64,000 nt of DNA from Aquatica leii (taxonomy: Eukaryota; Arthropoda; Insecta; Coleoptera; Lampyridae): the NCBI GenBank assembly GCA_035610365.1, contig CM069432.1:106287529-106351528 (forward strand). Direction: 5' to 3'. A model generated the notes under the pieces. That model had not been told where the DNA came from and did not search any database. It saw only the letters and a list, made by a program, of their open reading frames with translations. Position numbers and translations under genes: made by a program. Shown one piece after another: positions 24,367-32,193 of this stretch; positions within the stretch are counted from its first letter, which is position 1, and every line of letters starts with the position of its first letter.

Positions 24367-24441
24367 AACAGAAAGAATGTGAAAGTACCGACCACTAGAC
24401 ATGACTTCTCTAGTGGTCGGTACTTTGACATTCTTTCTGTT
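24367..24441. repeat. 33-bp inverted repeat with 9-nt loop (1 mismatch)
   Basis: The arm at 24367-24399 begins AACAGAAAGAATGTGAAAGT and ends CCGACCACTAGA. The arm at 24409-24441 is its reverse complement with one mismatch (GTG versus GTC). The 75-nt whole would fold to a single long hairpin. It could be a foldback element, the fused ends of a deleted transposon, or a small-RNA hairpin. No target duplication is evident. Confidence 0.85.
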
Positions 24442-24619
24442 AGTAGTTGCTCTGTAGTCTCTTCGTTAATCGAAATTGGTTACCAGTACAGGTTATTTAT
24501 AATTCTCACGTCGTTACTGTCTAGGCCAATTCTTCACATCCCTGCATCTTTCTACGATTACTTGCATGCCAAAATTTGCCTTAAAAATCCGATTTGCGAA
24601 TGCATTCTTTATAAATTTG

Positions 24620-25330
24620 TAATTGTAATTTAAGGTAATATTTTTAACATGTGGCTCATTAAGCTTGTAGTTTTATAGTAGCTACATTTTTGGGAGTTGT
24701 TTACTTTTGGTAACGTTATGAGAGTAGATGTTAGCTATTACTGTGGTATTTCCCCCTTTCATAGATGTCGTTGAACAGATTTCTTATTATTTTTATTGCA
24801 TGTTTGACCTCTTCTTTGCATATTTTAAGTCCATTTTTAGTTTTATCGACATTTAATTTTGAACTTCTGTTATCCTGAAATAATTTTTTACGTAATTTTT
24901 GCTCTGTAGTAAGTTGTATTTTATCTGCGTCATCGATTAGAAATTTACCTGTTTTTTTTTCTATATGTTTATTTTGTAGCTTTTTTTAACTTCTTGTGCA
25001 TGTTAAATCTGTGGTATGTTTTATCTAATTCTTCAATCTCTTAGTATTTGTCTATCATCCATTTTTGTTTAGCTACACGTATCTTTTGACGGATTATTTT
25101 ATTTGTGTATTTGTATTTTTTCTTGTTGTTTTTTGCTAACATTTGTTTATCTATTAACTGTATTATTTCGTCCTTTATCCATTCTTTATTGCTACTCTTT
25201 TTGTTTTAATTTTTTCTTTGTAATCTTTTAAAGCGGTTCTTTGGTCAATTTCTATTTTTCATTAATTTTGTTGTTTTCATTTATCTTTTGTTTTGTTTGC
25301 GTCGTATTCTCTTTTATTTAATTTTAATAT
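24620..25330 (-). pseudogene. RTE/Dong-like LINE, ORF2 endonuclease-RT linker and RT start fossil
   Basis: Read from about 25300 downward: NKEWIKDEIIQLI..., KIRVAKQKWMIDKY, stop, EIEELDKTYHRFNMHKKLKK, then further on the KICKEEVKHAIKII block, IYERGKYH, and TLPKVNNSQKCSYYKTTSLM with SHMLKI. This is the standard order in RTE/Dong-type insect LINEs: linker, 'EEV..AI', 'G.iP..W', 'LPK..na..C..yR.iSLMsh..Ki'. The 'KA.G.D' segment is deleted and several stops are present. It may be the same family as the C-terminal fossil at 14.1 kb. Confidence 0.8.
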
Positions 25331-25334
25331 AATT

Positions 25335-26225
25335 ATAATAAAAATATTTTATTATTAGGAAGTACAATTGTAGTTATAAAATTTTCACCGAAAATAACGT
25401 GCACGTTGAAAAGTTCATCAAATTAAATTAAATTAATAATTAATTAATTAATGTTTTCTTAATATTAACTTTATACTAAAATATTAAATGTACCTAATTA
25501 TTAAAATAGTTTATTTTTTCAGATGTTTGAAAAAGCACTTGTAGTGCGAAACGTTACAAATTATAATGTTAACACAAAGTAATTAAAAATATATTTTTAA
25601 TTCGAAATTGCTGTAATTGTATTCTTCCAAAAACCGTAACGTAAAGGACATTGAGCTTAAAGCAATGTCAATGTAATTGTGCAAAATTTACCATAGTGAA
25701 ATGCTGGAAGACAGTTTTGTTTTTTTAGGGTTTATTTAGAATATACACTCTAACGTAATTCTCACAATAGCAATTAATAAAATATTGATGGCAAAACCGT
25801 CTCTTAATAGAATTTACTATATATAAGCGATAACTGTAAGAAGATTTCACCGACGTCAACGGCCGCAAAGCGTCGTCTTCAAGAAAATCAGTTGCGGCCG
25901 CGCCAAAAAAAAAAATGAATACGACGATAAATTAAGAAAATTTAGAATATTATTTGATTCTTTTTCTTTTGTAAATTTAATATTAGGATGTAATAAGTTT
26001 AGTAAATTGACAACTATTGATGTTTTTTAATTATTTTATTTTTATAAAGATTAGAGATTTCTAAGTTAGATAACAAAATTTTGGCTATTATTAGTAAAAG
26101 GTTATTTTCTATAAACAAACCTGTTTTTTGAATAAATGTTTGGTTGTTAAATAAGAAAAAAATTGGTGTATTTGTAAAAGAAACTTTTGGTTTTATTGGA
26201 TATTTTAGGAAGACCATATATAGTT
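25335..26225. repeat. noncoding DNA with two PLE-type terminal motifs
   Basis: Plus strand 25531-25565: TTTGAAAAAGCACTTGTAGT followed by GCGAAACGTTAC, with a perfect GCAC/GTGC stem before GAAAC. Minus strand about 25905-25850: CTTGAAGACGACGCTTTGCG followed by GCCGTTGACGTCGG, a CpG-rich block of similar design that contains a GCGGCCGC site. Both look like PLE ends without attached coding DNA. The rest is AT-rich. Confidence 0.4.
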
Positions 26226-26720
26226 TAATGATGCGGATTCTGGATCGCTCGTATAAGTTTGCGTAAGTTTAAGTGAGCGGAACATTTAAAATTCGAAGTC
26301 TGTGTAAGTTCGGTCACTTGGATAAGATCGGGTAAATTTGTGTAAGTTCGCGTGCACTTTTTGTGCAAGTTTGGATTTCGTCGTAAGATCGGGTAAGTTC
26401 GGATAATCGGATGAGATTGGGTTTTCCCGCTTATTTTAAATCTAAATTTTAGGTATGATTTTTAACATTTAATTAAATTAAATTAACTTGAAGAGGTAAA
26501 AATAAAACTATCATCAACAATAAAGTAGTTTGGCTAATTCGTTTATCCCAAAACATAAGGGATAGTTCCTATCAAAATTTTTATAACCACTTTCAAATCA
26601 CACATCAGATTATAAAAGTTTATATGTCAATTTGCGTATTTAGTATTTGAGAATAACAAAATAAATAACTTTTTGAATGAAAATTTAAAATGGCCAATGA
26701 ATATTTGAAAAGACTAAATT
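26226..26720 (+). repeat. dispersed repeat, copy A (GTAAGTTCGG-rich)
   Basis: Shares with 48325-48610: a start like ATGATGCGGATTCTGGA, a run of degenerate GTAAGTT(C/T)GG units, the block GTAAG.TCGG.TAATCGGATG, CCCG..TTTT, AAATTT.AGGTA, and, after an internal length difference, AATTTAAAATGGCCAATGAA TATTTGAA. Both copies are in the same orientation. The element has no coding capacity. Confidence 0.75.
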
Positions 26721-26898
26721 TAAATACGCTGTCACCAACTTAAGATAACAGAATTTAATAAATTTTTAAATTAAAAAGTTTAGTTACATAAGGTGATCTA
26801 GCAATTTTGACTTCAATTAAAGAACATTTAAAATTGCTTGATGTTAAAAGTGTAGAAGAATTATACATTCCATTTAGCAGTAGAGAATTACACAAATA

Positions 26899-26924
26899 GA
26901 GTTCGTTTCAAGACTAAAGAACCG
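26899..26924 (+). repeat. left terminal inverted repeat of the Sailor-type element
   Basis: Preceded by TA at 26897-26898. Differs from the right TIR at positions 4, 7 and 10 only; the CAAGACTAAAGAACCG core is identical. Confidence 0.85.
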
Positions 26925-27073
26925 CTGCGCAGAAACCAATTTTGTTCCGAATGTCAATACACTAGCCAACCAAAAAACGTTTGCACTTTTCAGTTTTCAC
27001 ACGGCGTTTGAGGTGTCGAAATTTATTCCATAAGTTATTACAAATTCTTTTTCATCTTTTTGTTTTATATTTT

Positions 27074-27141
27074 ATGTGTGCGGGTTGCGATAGTAAGAAA
27101 CAGTCTTTCTTAAGGCTTATCCAAGAAAAAGTTGTGATTAG
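27074..27141 (+). CDS. Sailor-type transposase, predicted exon 1
   Basis: ATG 27074 begins MCAGCDSKKQSFLRLIQEKV and the exon ends at ATTAG|GTATGT (donor 27142). It leaves two bases (AG) that complete a codon with exon 2. I infer it from the coincidence of an ATG, a consensus donor and an unbroken frame across two further splice junctions. Cys residues near the start are not assigned a role. RNA evidence would be needed to prove the start. Confidence 0.55.
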
Positions 27142-27203
27142 GTATGTAAAAATTAACCAAAAGTTATCAATTACTAACAATACATTTTTTTTTTAAATTA
27201 CAG

Positions 27204-27269
27204 ATCTTCTATATTAAAGACCGGTCGATTCAACCAGTATTTTGTAATTAATCAACCAATTGAAGATTG
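27204..27269 (+). CDS. Sailor-type transposase, predicted exon 2
   Basis: Acceptor AAATTACAG (ends 27203), donor GATTG|GTAAGT (27270). The frame is A/TCT TCT ..., giving SSILKTGRFNQYFVINQPIE D, and it leaves TG to be completed by exon 3. Donor and acceptor are near consensus and phases match on both sides. Confidence 0.55.
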
Positions 27270-27434
27270 GTAAGTACTTTCTAATTCGATTAATATGATA
27301 AAGATATAATTCATAATTTCTGGTTTACATAACCTCAATTGCATTAATATATAATAACAATCTTCAATTAATTTAATTACAACAGTTTTCAGTTTTGACT
27401 ACCTAATTAACAAATACAATCTTTTTGTTTGCAG

Positions 27435-27504
27435 TTTACGAATGAATAACCGAAAAGTAGTTCATAACCAAGGTCGGCAAATTGTCTACAATGTTTACCA
27501 GTTT
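27435..27504 (+). CDS. Sailor-type transposase, exon 3, 5' part (before the LINE insertion)
   Basis: Acceptor TTTTTGTTTGCAG (ends 27434). The frame reads MNNRKVVHNQGRQIVYNVYQ F, which is the N-terminal helix-turn-helix lead-in of this insect transposase family ('..R.i..NVy.ff...'). The LINE's (ATT)n tail follows at once. The frame resumes in the same phase at 32194 on the far side of the LINE, so the two parts were one exon. An alternative start is the ATG at 27442. Confidence 0.65.
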
Positions 27505-27531
27505 ATAATAATAATAATAATAATGTTTATT
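27505..27531 (-). promoter_or_regulatory. LINE 3' end: AATAAA signal and (ATT)n tail
   Basis: On the minus strand, GATCAATAAAC is followed directly by about seven ATT units, then the Sailor exon. Short 3' microsatellite tails in place of poly(A) are usual for CR1-like elements. The AATAAA could act as the polyadenylation signal. Confidence 0.7.
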
Positions 27532-27564
27532 GATCTTAACAAAATACATTTTGCGTGGTCAATA

Positions 27565-27599
27565 GGATGCAATCAGCAAAGCTGGTTTTCATTGCATCC
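27565..27599 (-). promoter_or_regulatory. conserved-looking 3' UTR stem-loop of the LINE
   Basis: GGATGCAAT (27565-27573) pairs perfectly with ATTGCATCC (27591-27599), and the loop contains a nested CAGC/GCTG pair. It sits about 35 nt before the AATAAA. In CR1/L2-type elements 3'-terminal hairpins are recognised by the element's own RT, so this is a candidate template-recognition site (inference). Confidence 0.6.
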
Positions 27600-27622
27600 C
27601 ATTTTACATATAGATTTATGTG

Positions 27623-30496
27623 CTACAATAATTTATTTTTTAATTTTAACTTAAAATTATATAATGAGCTGGTGCTCAATATTGTGTAATACTTATTGAA
27701 CAGAAATGCGCTTAAGTATTGAAAGGAACCTTTGAATTTTTTACAGTGGTGCTTAGGGATGCGCGCGGTTCGTTTTCTTTGCCCATGTTCACGTTTTATA
27801 AAGTCGATGGTACAATATAAGTAGGCTGGTGTTTTTGACATAAGAATTTTATATAGAAGTGTCAGAAATAACATTATATATCTATCACTTATTCTAAGTA
27901 TTTTGAGTTTATTATAATATGGGGTAACATGATTATGCTTAGGTATAAAAAAAGAAAACCTGAGACAGTTGTTTTGAACAACTTGCAACTTGTTTTTAAA
28001 CTCATTTGTCAAGTGACCGTAGTATGTTATTAATCCATACTCAATTGAGCTGAGGATTAAACTGCATGTTAAGTTATATTTAATATGTGCAGGTAAGTAA
28101 TTTTTAAATTCATATAAAAGTTTTAATTTGCCATAGCTCAATCGACATTTGGATATTACATGCTCAGCAAAAGTAAGGTCTTGATCAATTATGATTCCCA
28201 ATATTTTAACCGACTCCGAAAATGTTAACTCTTGTCTCTCTATGATGATACTGGATCTAATGGTATCATAACATTTTTTTCTAACCGATGCTTTGCCGAT
28301 ACAAAGAACTTTGGTCTTTTCTCCGTTTAAAGTTAAACCGTTTTCATTCGACATTGTGATCATTCTTTGAAGATTGTCATTCATTTCCTCAATAGCTTCG
28401 TTGAAATTTGAAACCGATGAGTGTATATATAATTGCGTATCATCAGCATACATACTGATTTTGCAATTTTTTGTAAGTGTTTTGTCAAATTCTGCGGTGT
28501 ATATAATAAACAAAAGTGGCCCTATAATACTGCCTTGCGGTACGCCATTGTCGTTAGGTATTATCTCTGAACATATTGATTTATTGTTCAACGAAAGTTT
28601 TACAAATTGCTTTCTGTTCTGCAAGTATGATTCTAGCCAGGCTAAGGCTTGAGTTGAAAATCCGTAATAGTGTAGTTTTGCAACAAGTAAGGGTCTATTT
28701 AAAACATCGAAAGCTTTCGAGTAATCAAATGCAGCAAATATAGTAACTTCATTATTATCCCAAGCGTTTGTAAAGTCGTTGATAATTTTTAGAATATTGG
28801 TATTTGTACTGTGCCTAGGTCTGAAGCCGGACTGGAAAAAGAGTAGGATGTTGTTTTTTTCAACAAAATCTGAAATTTGCTTGTAAATCCACTTTTCAAG
28901 GACTTTGCTTACAACTGGTAAAATAGATATCGGCCTTAATAAACTATAATCATCTGCTTGATTAACTTTAGGAAGCGGTATAATACACGCAGTTTTCCAC
29001 TTGTCTGGAAATGTACTTGTATCAATAGAGAAATTTATTATATGTGTGATAATATCTGCACACAATTGGCCAGCTAATTTCAACATAACGATACTAATGT
29101 TATCGTTCCCTACAGCACTGGATTTGAAAAAGTTAATTATTTTATTTACTTCCGTACTAGAGATGTGCTTGAACTTTAACTTTTCTGTAATGTTATCGTA
29201 GCTGTTTTTATAATAGTAGTCAATTTTATTATATGGAATGTTTTTCAAGGGAAGAGCTTTAACAAAGTGGTTGTTTATCTTATTAGGATCGGTAATATTT
29301 AATGACATGGTTTTTTGAGTTCGTTTGTGCACCGAGTTTTGTTTAAAGAAACACCACAATTTTTTAGAGTTGTTTTTTATTTCATTAATTTGATGATTGA
29401 AGAAGGCTTTCTTTTCGTGTTTTATTGCCGTAGTTACAAAATTTCGCATTTCTTTATAGGCTGCGAGATCAGCCTGCAGTCCGAAATTTTTGTATTTATT
29501 ATGCATTTTGTTTCTTTCTTTAATCATAATTTGAATAACTGGTGTTATGTACGGGGGCCTCCGGTTTTTTGGGGTAAACGTTACTATAGGGGCGTGTAAG
29601 TCAAATAGGTATGCGAAAGCTTCGTTGAAAAAATGAATTTTATCGTCTATTTGAGGCATAGTCACTATATCATACCAGGGGAAATTATTGACGTCTTCCA
29701 TAAAAGCATTCCGGTTAAAATGCCGAAATGATCTGCATGTGATTTGCCTGTGTTGGGAGATTATGTGAGATATATCAAGAGTACACGACGTTAACATATG
29801 ATCACTTATGTTAACGTCTTCACAAACGGCATTCGAGCTTGCCAAATTATCTGACACACAGATAATATCTAGTAGTGACTTAGATGTAGTACTGATTCTC
29901 GTAGGTTCCTTCACTAATTGCTTAAGGGCAAATACTGAAAAAATGTTTTCTAATTTAAGTGCGTCGTTATTATTGTTCAGAAAGTTTACGTTCAAGTCGC
30001 CCATAATAATAAGTCTATCCACCTGAAGAGCAACGTAAGCCAAAATGTTTTCAAAGTCTTGAAACCATTTACAACATAAATCTGGTGGTCGATAAAATAC
30101 ACCAATACCATAAGTTATTTTCTTGATGCTTACTTTGATGAAAAGATGTTCGAGTTTAGTCGCGCTGGTGTACTCAATTATCATGACCTTATACCTGAGG
30201 TTGCATGAAATGTACATTGCCAAACCGCCTCCCCTGGTTGTACGATCTGCTCGAACTAAATTGAAGTTAGTTACAGCCAGCAAATTATCAAGAACTTTGG
30301 GATCTAACCAGGTTTCTGAGATGGCAAAAATGCTAAAATTATTAGTTGCTAATAAAGAGGGCACTTCGCTAAAGGATGATGATAGGGACCTTATATTGAT
30401 ATGCCCTACTCTGAAATCTGACCCCGAGATATATGAACTATTATCTATTTGGGAACAGTGTTCATCACATGTTAGTTTAATTGAGTCATTTACAAG
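27623..30496 (-). CDS. LINE ORF2: AP endonuclease and reverse transcriptase
   Basis: Open from 30511 to the stop at 27623. The endonuclease starts with GHINIRSL (first catalytic Asn), then FAISETWL (Glu), GGGLAMYIS, VFYRPP, IIMGDLNVN and ISDHMLT (Asp-His). The RT holds LRPISILPVVSKVLEKWIY, SGFRPRHSTNT, AFDYSKAFDVLN, GVPQGSIIGPLLF, and the catalytic MYADDTQLY. All catalytic positions are intact. There is no ATG in this frame before the GGGLAMY motif, past two endonuclease motifs, so AUG initiation would give a dead nuclease. The frame joins ORF1 by -1 at the slippery site 30502-30496, giving about 957 residues after the shift. It nicks chromosomal DNA and primes reverse transcription there. 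Confidence 0.92.
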   Translation of the reverse strand, partial: LVNDSIKLTCDEHCSQIDNSSYISGSDFRVGHINIRSLSSSFSEVPSLLATNNFSIFAISETWLDPKVLDNLLAVTNFNLVRADRTTRGGGLAMYISCNLRYKVMIIEYTSATKLEHLFIKVSIKKITYGIGVFYRPPDLCCKWFQDFENILAYVALQVDRLIIMGDLNVNFLNNNNDALKLENIFSVFALKQLVKEPTRISTTSKSLLDIICVSDNLASSNAVCEDVNISDHMLTSCTLDISHIISQHRQITCRSFRHFNRNAFMEDVNNFPWYDIVTMPQIDDKIHFFNEAFAYLFDLHAPIVTFTPKNRRPPYITPVIQIMIKERNKMHNKYKNFGLQADLAAYKEMRNFVTTAIKHEKKAFFNHQINEIKNNSKKLWCFFKQNSVHKRTQKTMSLNITDPNKINNHFVKALPLKNIPYNKIDYYYKNSYDNITEKLKFKHISSTEVNKIINFFKSSAVGNDNISIVMLKLAGQLCADIITHIINFSIDTSTFPDKWKTACIIPLPKVNQADDYSLLRPISILPVVSKVLEKWIYKQISDFVEKNNILLFFQSGFRPRHSTNTNILKIINDFTNAWDNNEVTIFAAFDYSKAFDVLNRPLLVAKLHYYGFSTQALAWLESYLQNRKQFVKLSLNNKSICSEIIPNDNGVPQGSIIGPLLFIIYTAEFDKTLTKNCKISMYADDTQLYIHSSVSNFNEAIEEMNDNLQRMITMSNENGLTLNGEKTKVLCIGKASVRKKCYDTIRSSIIIERQELTFSESVKILGIIIDQDLTFAEHVISKCRLSYGKLKLLYEFKNYLPAHIKYNLTCSLILSSIEYGLITYYGHLTNEFKNKLQVVQNNCLRFSFFIPKHNHVTPYYNKLKILRISDRYIMLFLTLLYKILMSKTPAYLYCTIDFIKREHGQRKRTARIPKHHCKKFKGSFQYLSAFLFNKYYTILSTSSLYNFKLKLKNKLL

Positions 30497-31725
30497 TTTT
30501 TTGAATTGAGATTATTACTAGGCTTATGTTTCATTGTATCAATTCCGAACACATTTTGTTTTAATGTGTTAAGCATTTGTGTGTATGCGGTGCAATTATT
30601 GCGATCCCACGCCGCATGATTGAAGTTACATTCAATTTTTTTCACATTATTGTAGTAAACACAATTTGAGCATTTATATTTGTGTACGTCCTTTACTTTA
30701 CAGTCGCGTACACCATGGAATTCTGCACAGATTGGACAAACAGGGGAATTTTTGCGTGGACAGTTTGCCGACGTGTGGTTGAATGCGTTGCACGTAAAAC
30801 ATCTTTTAAGTTCCATACCATCATAGATTGAGCATCCGTCAAAGCCAATTAAAATATGTCCAGCCTGAAGCAGTTTATTGTACAGTACCGCATCAGTATT
30901 TACAATCACCTGAAATATTTTGGAGTTTTTCTTCACCGGCGAAACAGACAAAATATCACATTTTGTGTCTTCTGAAAAGTATTCACTATTTTGTAATTTC
31001 AAGTACTGCATAATAACTTCAGGATCTAGTTCTTCTGTTAAGCCAACAAAGCGTAACTTAATAGGAGTTGGATTGAGCTGCTTTAGTTGATAATTCTCAG
31101 AGAGATTTTCTTCGGCCTCTTTTAGTAACTTAGCCGATTGTTTGCTGTCTGCACAGCTGACAACTATTCCGCCTTTTTTGGTTGTCTTGACTTGTTTAAC
31201 TTCGATTTTCGAGGCAATTAAGTTAACCTTGCTGAGAACATCGGACTTGGTTGTGTCAGAATCTTGTTTGTCATCTTTTGGTTTTATTAGAACTTTTGTT
31301 TGAGCAGCTGCAGCAGCGATATTTGCATAGGAGCGTTTACTATTAGAAAGATCCACCTTGTTAGCAGTTGCGGTAAATTCATTCATTTTATTTGCAATAG
31401 CTCCGAGAGCCTCTTCTTTTAGAACGCTCAAAGTTGATGTTAAATCAGAAATAAGTAGCGACTTCATCTCATTGAGTTTAAGATTAACTTCATTTATTAA
31501 TGCCTCAGAAAGACAGTGAAATTGCTGATTGCGATCAACAAAGTCAGTGCGTACGCAGTCTTTACAACGCCATGTAAGGCCGGGATGGTTTTTGAGATAG
31601 TTCACCAGTTCGACAGGTAATTCAACACAGGAAAAATGATACGGTTTATTACAAGGCCCTGAACAATTAAGACCTGGTGTTTTTGATGTGAAGTTTTCAG
31701 CACACTTAGAACACGGAGGCGGCAT
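30490..31725 (-). CDS. LINE ORF1: PHD-like and CCHC zinc-finger nucleic-acid-binding protein (411 aa)
   Basis: I place the start at ATG 31725 (MPPPCSKCAENFTSK); codons upstream begin with GTG and are less likely. The N-terminus has a Cys4-His-Cys3 PHD-like finger (CSKC, CSGPC, YHFSC, WRCKDC). A lysine-rich, probably coiled middle with an RNA-binding-like fold region precedes the C-terminal knuckles CFTCNAFNHTSANC and CPICAEFHGVRDC and a further Cys group. In CR1-like elements ORF1 binds element RNA and forms the RNP; the PHD finger may guide chromatin association (inference). It ends ..NSKNL, stop, with a -1 slippery heptamer in the last codons. No stops or shifts. Confidence 0.9.
   Translation of the reverse strand: MPPPCSKCAENFTSKTPGLNCSGPCNKPYHFSCVELPVELVNYLKNHPGLTWRCKDCVRTDFVDRNQQFHCLSEALINEVNLKLNEMKSLLISDLTSTLSVLKEEALGAIANKMNEFTATANKVDLSNSKRSYANIAAAAAQTKVLIKPKDDKQDSDTTKSDVLSKVNLIASKIEVKQVKTTKKGGIVVSCADSKQSAKLLKEAEENLSENYQLKQLNPTPIKLRFVGLTEELDPEVIMQYLKLQNSEYFSEDTKCDILSVSPVKKNSKIFQVIVNTDAVLYNKLLQAGHILIGFDGCSIYDGMELKRCFTCNAFNHTSANCPRKNSPVCPICAEFHGVRDCKVKDVHKYKCSNCVYYNNVKKIECNFNHAAWDRNNCTAYTQMLNTLKQNVFGIDTMKHKPSNNLNSKNL
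30496..30502 (-). promoter_or_regulatory. candidate -1 ribosomal frameshift heptamer A AAA AAC
   Basis: In the ORF1 frame the codons are TCA AAA AAC TTG TAA. The heptamer A AAA AAC is in the canonical X XXY YYZ register, one sense codon before the stop. Slipping back one base gives CTT GTA AAT GAC, which runs straight into ORF2 without a stop, and ORF2 has no usable AUG. A possible AUGAAC/GUUCAU stem lies about 30 nt downstream (30465-30433), farther away than usual stimulators. Confidence 0.65.
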
Positions 31726-32193
31726 TTTTATATGCAAACAGAGTAACACGTTGACCACTACCTAGACTAATGTTTTGCAGGAATCACTCTGATTATTTAC
31801 AGTTAAGAATGAGATTAAATTAGAATTAAATAAAAGTATGTAGAAAATGTATTCTTAAGCGTATGGTGTGTTGCTTATTCGAAGTTTTGATGTGGGTTTT
31901 GTTGTCACTAAATTATTTATCACTTCATGCAATATTGTTAATGTTTGACCTTAAAGATATCAGTCAGTTGGAAATTTTACTCACTATTTGCGATATTTAT
32001 TTTCACTTTGCTGTTATCTCCTACTCCTCTGTCCATTACACCATTCTGTTCTTTTTTATGTTGACCACCGCATGCTTCGTGCTTCAGTTGTTTACGTCGT
32101 ATAAATTAAAAATTAAAATACACCACAATTATTATACAAAACAACAAAATATCACGGAGCGAAATAACGAAATATTTACTGCGGAAAACGATT
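31726..32193 (-). promoter_or_regulatory. LINE 5' UTR and presumed internal promoter
   Basis: About 470 bp between the inferred 5' end, beside the resumed transposase frame, and the ORF1 ATG. The start on the minus strand is relatively CpG-rich (CGTTTTCCGCAG..TTTCGCTCCGTG) compared with the AT-rich surroundings. Autonomous LINEs carry their promoter here; no specific motif is proven. Confidence 0.45.

Larger units (their letters stand above)
27505..32193 (-). mobile_element. CR1-like non-LTR retrotransposon with two open ORFs
   Basis: Minus-strand order: 5' UTR (about 32193-31726), ORF1 with PHD-like and CCHC fingers (31725-30490), ORF2 with AP endonuclease and RT (to 27623), 3' UTR with a hairpin, AATAAA (27531-27526) and a short (ATT)n tail (27524-27505). 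A PHD-type finger in ORF1 plus this RT type point to the CR1 group (Daphne and related clades cannot be separated by eye). Both ORFs are free of stops. The element lies inside an exon of the Sailor-type transposase; junctions are inferred from where that frame breaks (27504) and resumes (32194), with only TTT as shared flank, consistent with little or no target duplication. Confidence 0.88.

Noticed and set aside
24367..24441. Calling the 33-bp hairpin a microRNA gene
   Set aside because: Near-perfect pairing over the whole arm is unlike most animal pre-miRNAs and no expression data exist; kept as a repeat and finding.
28374..30509. Plus-strand open frames at 28.4-30.5 kb
   Set aside because: They are antisense shadows of LINE ORF2, which has all catalytic motifs on the minus strand.
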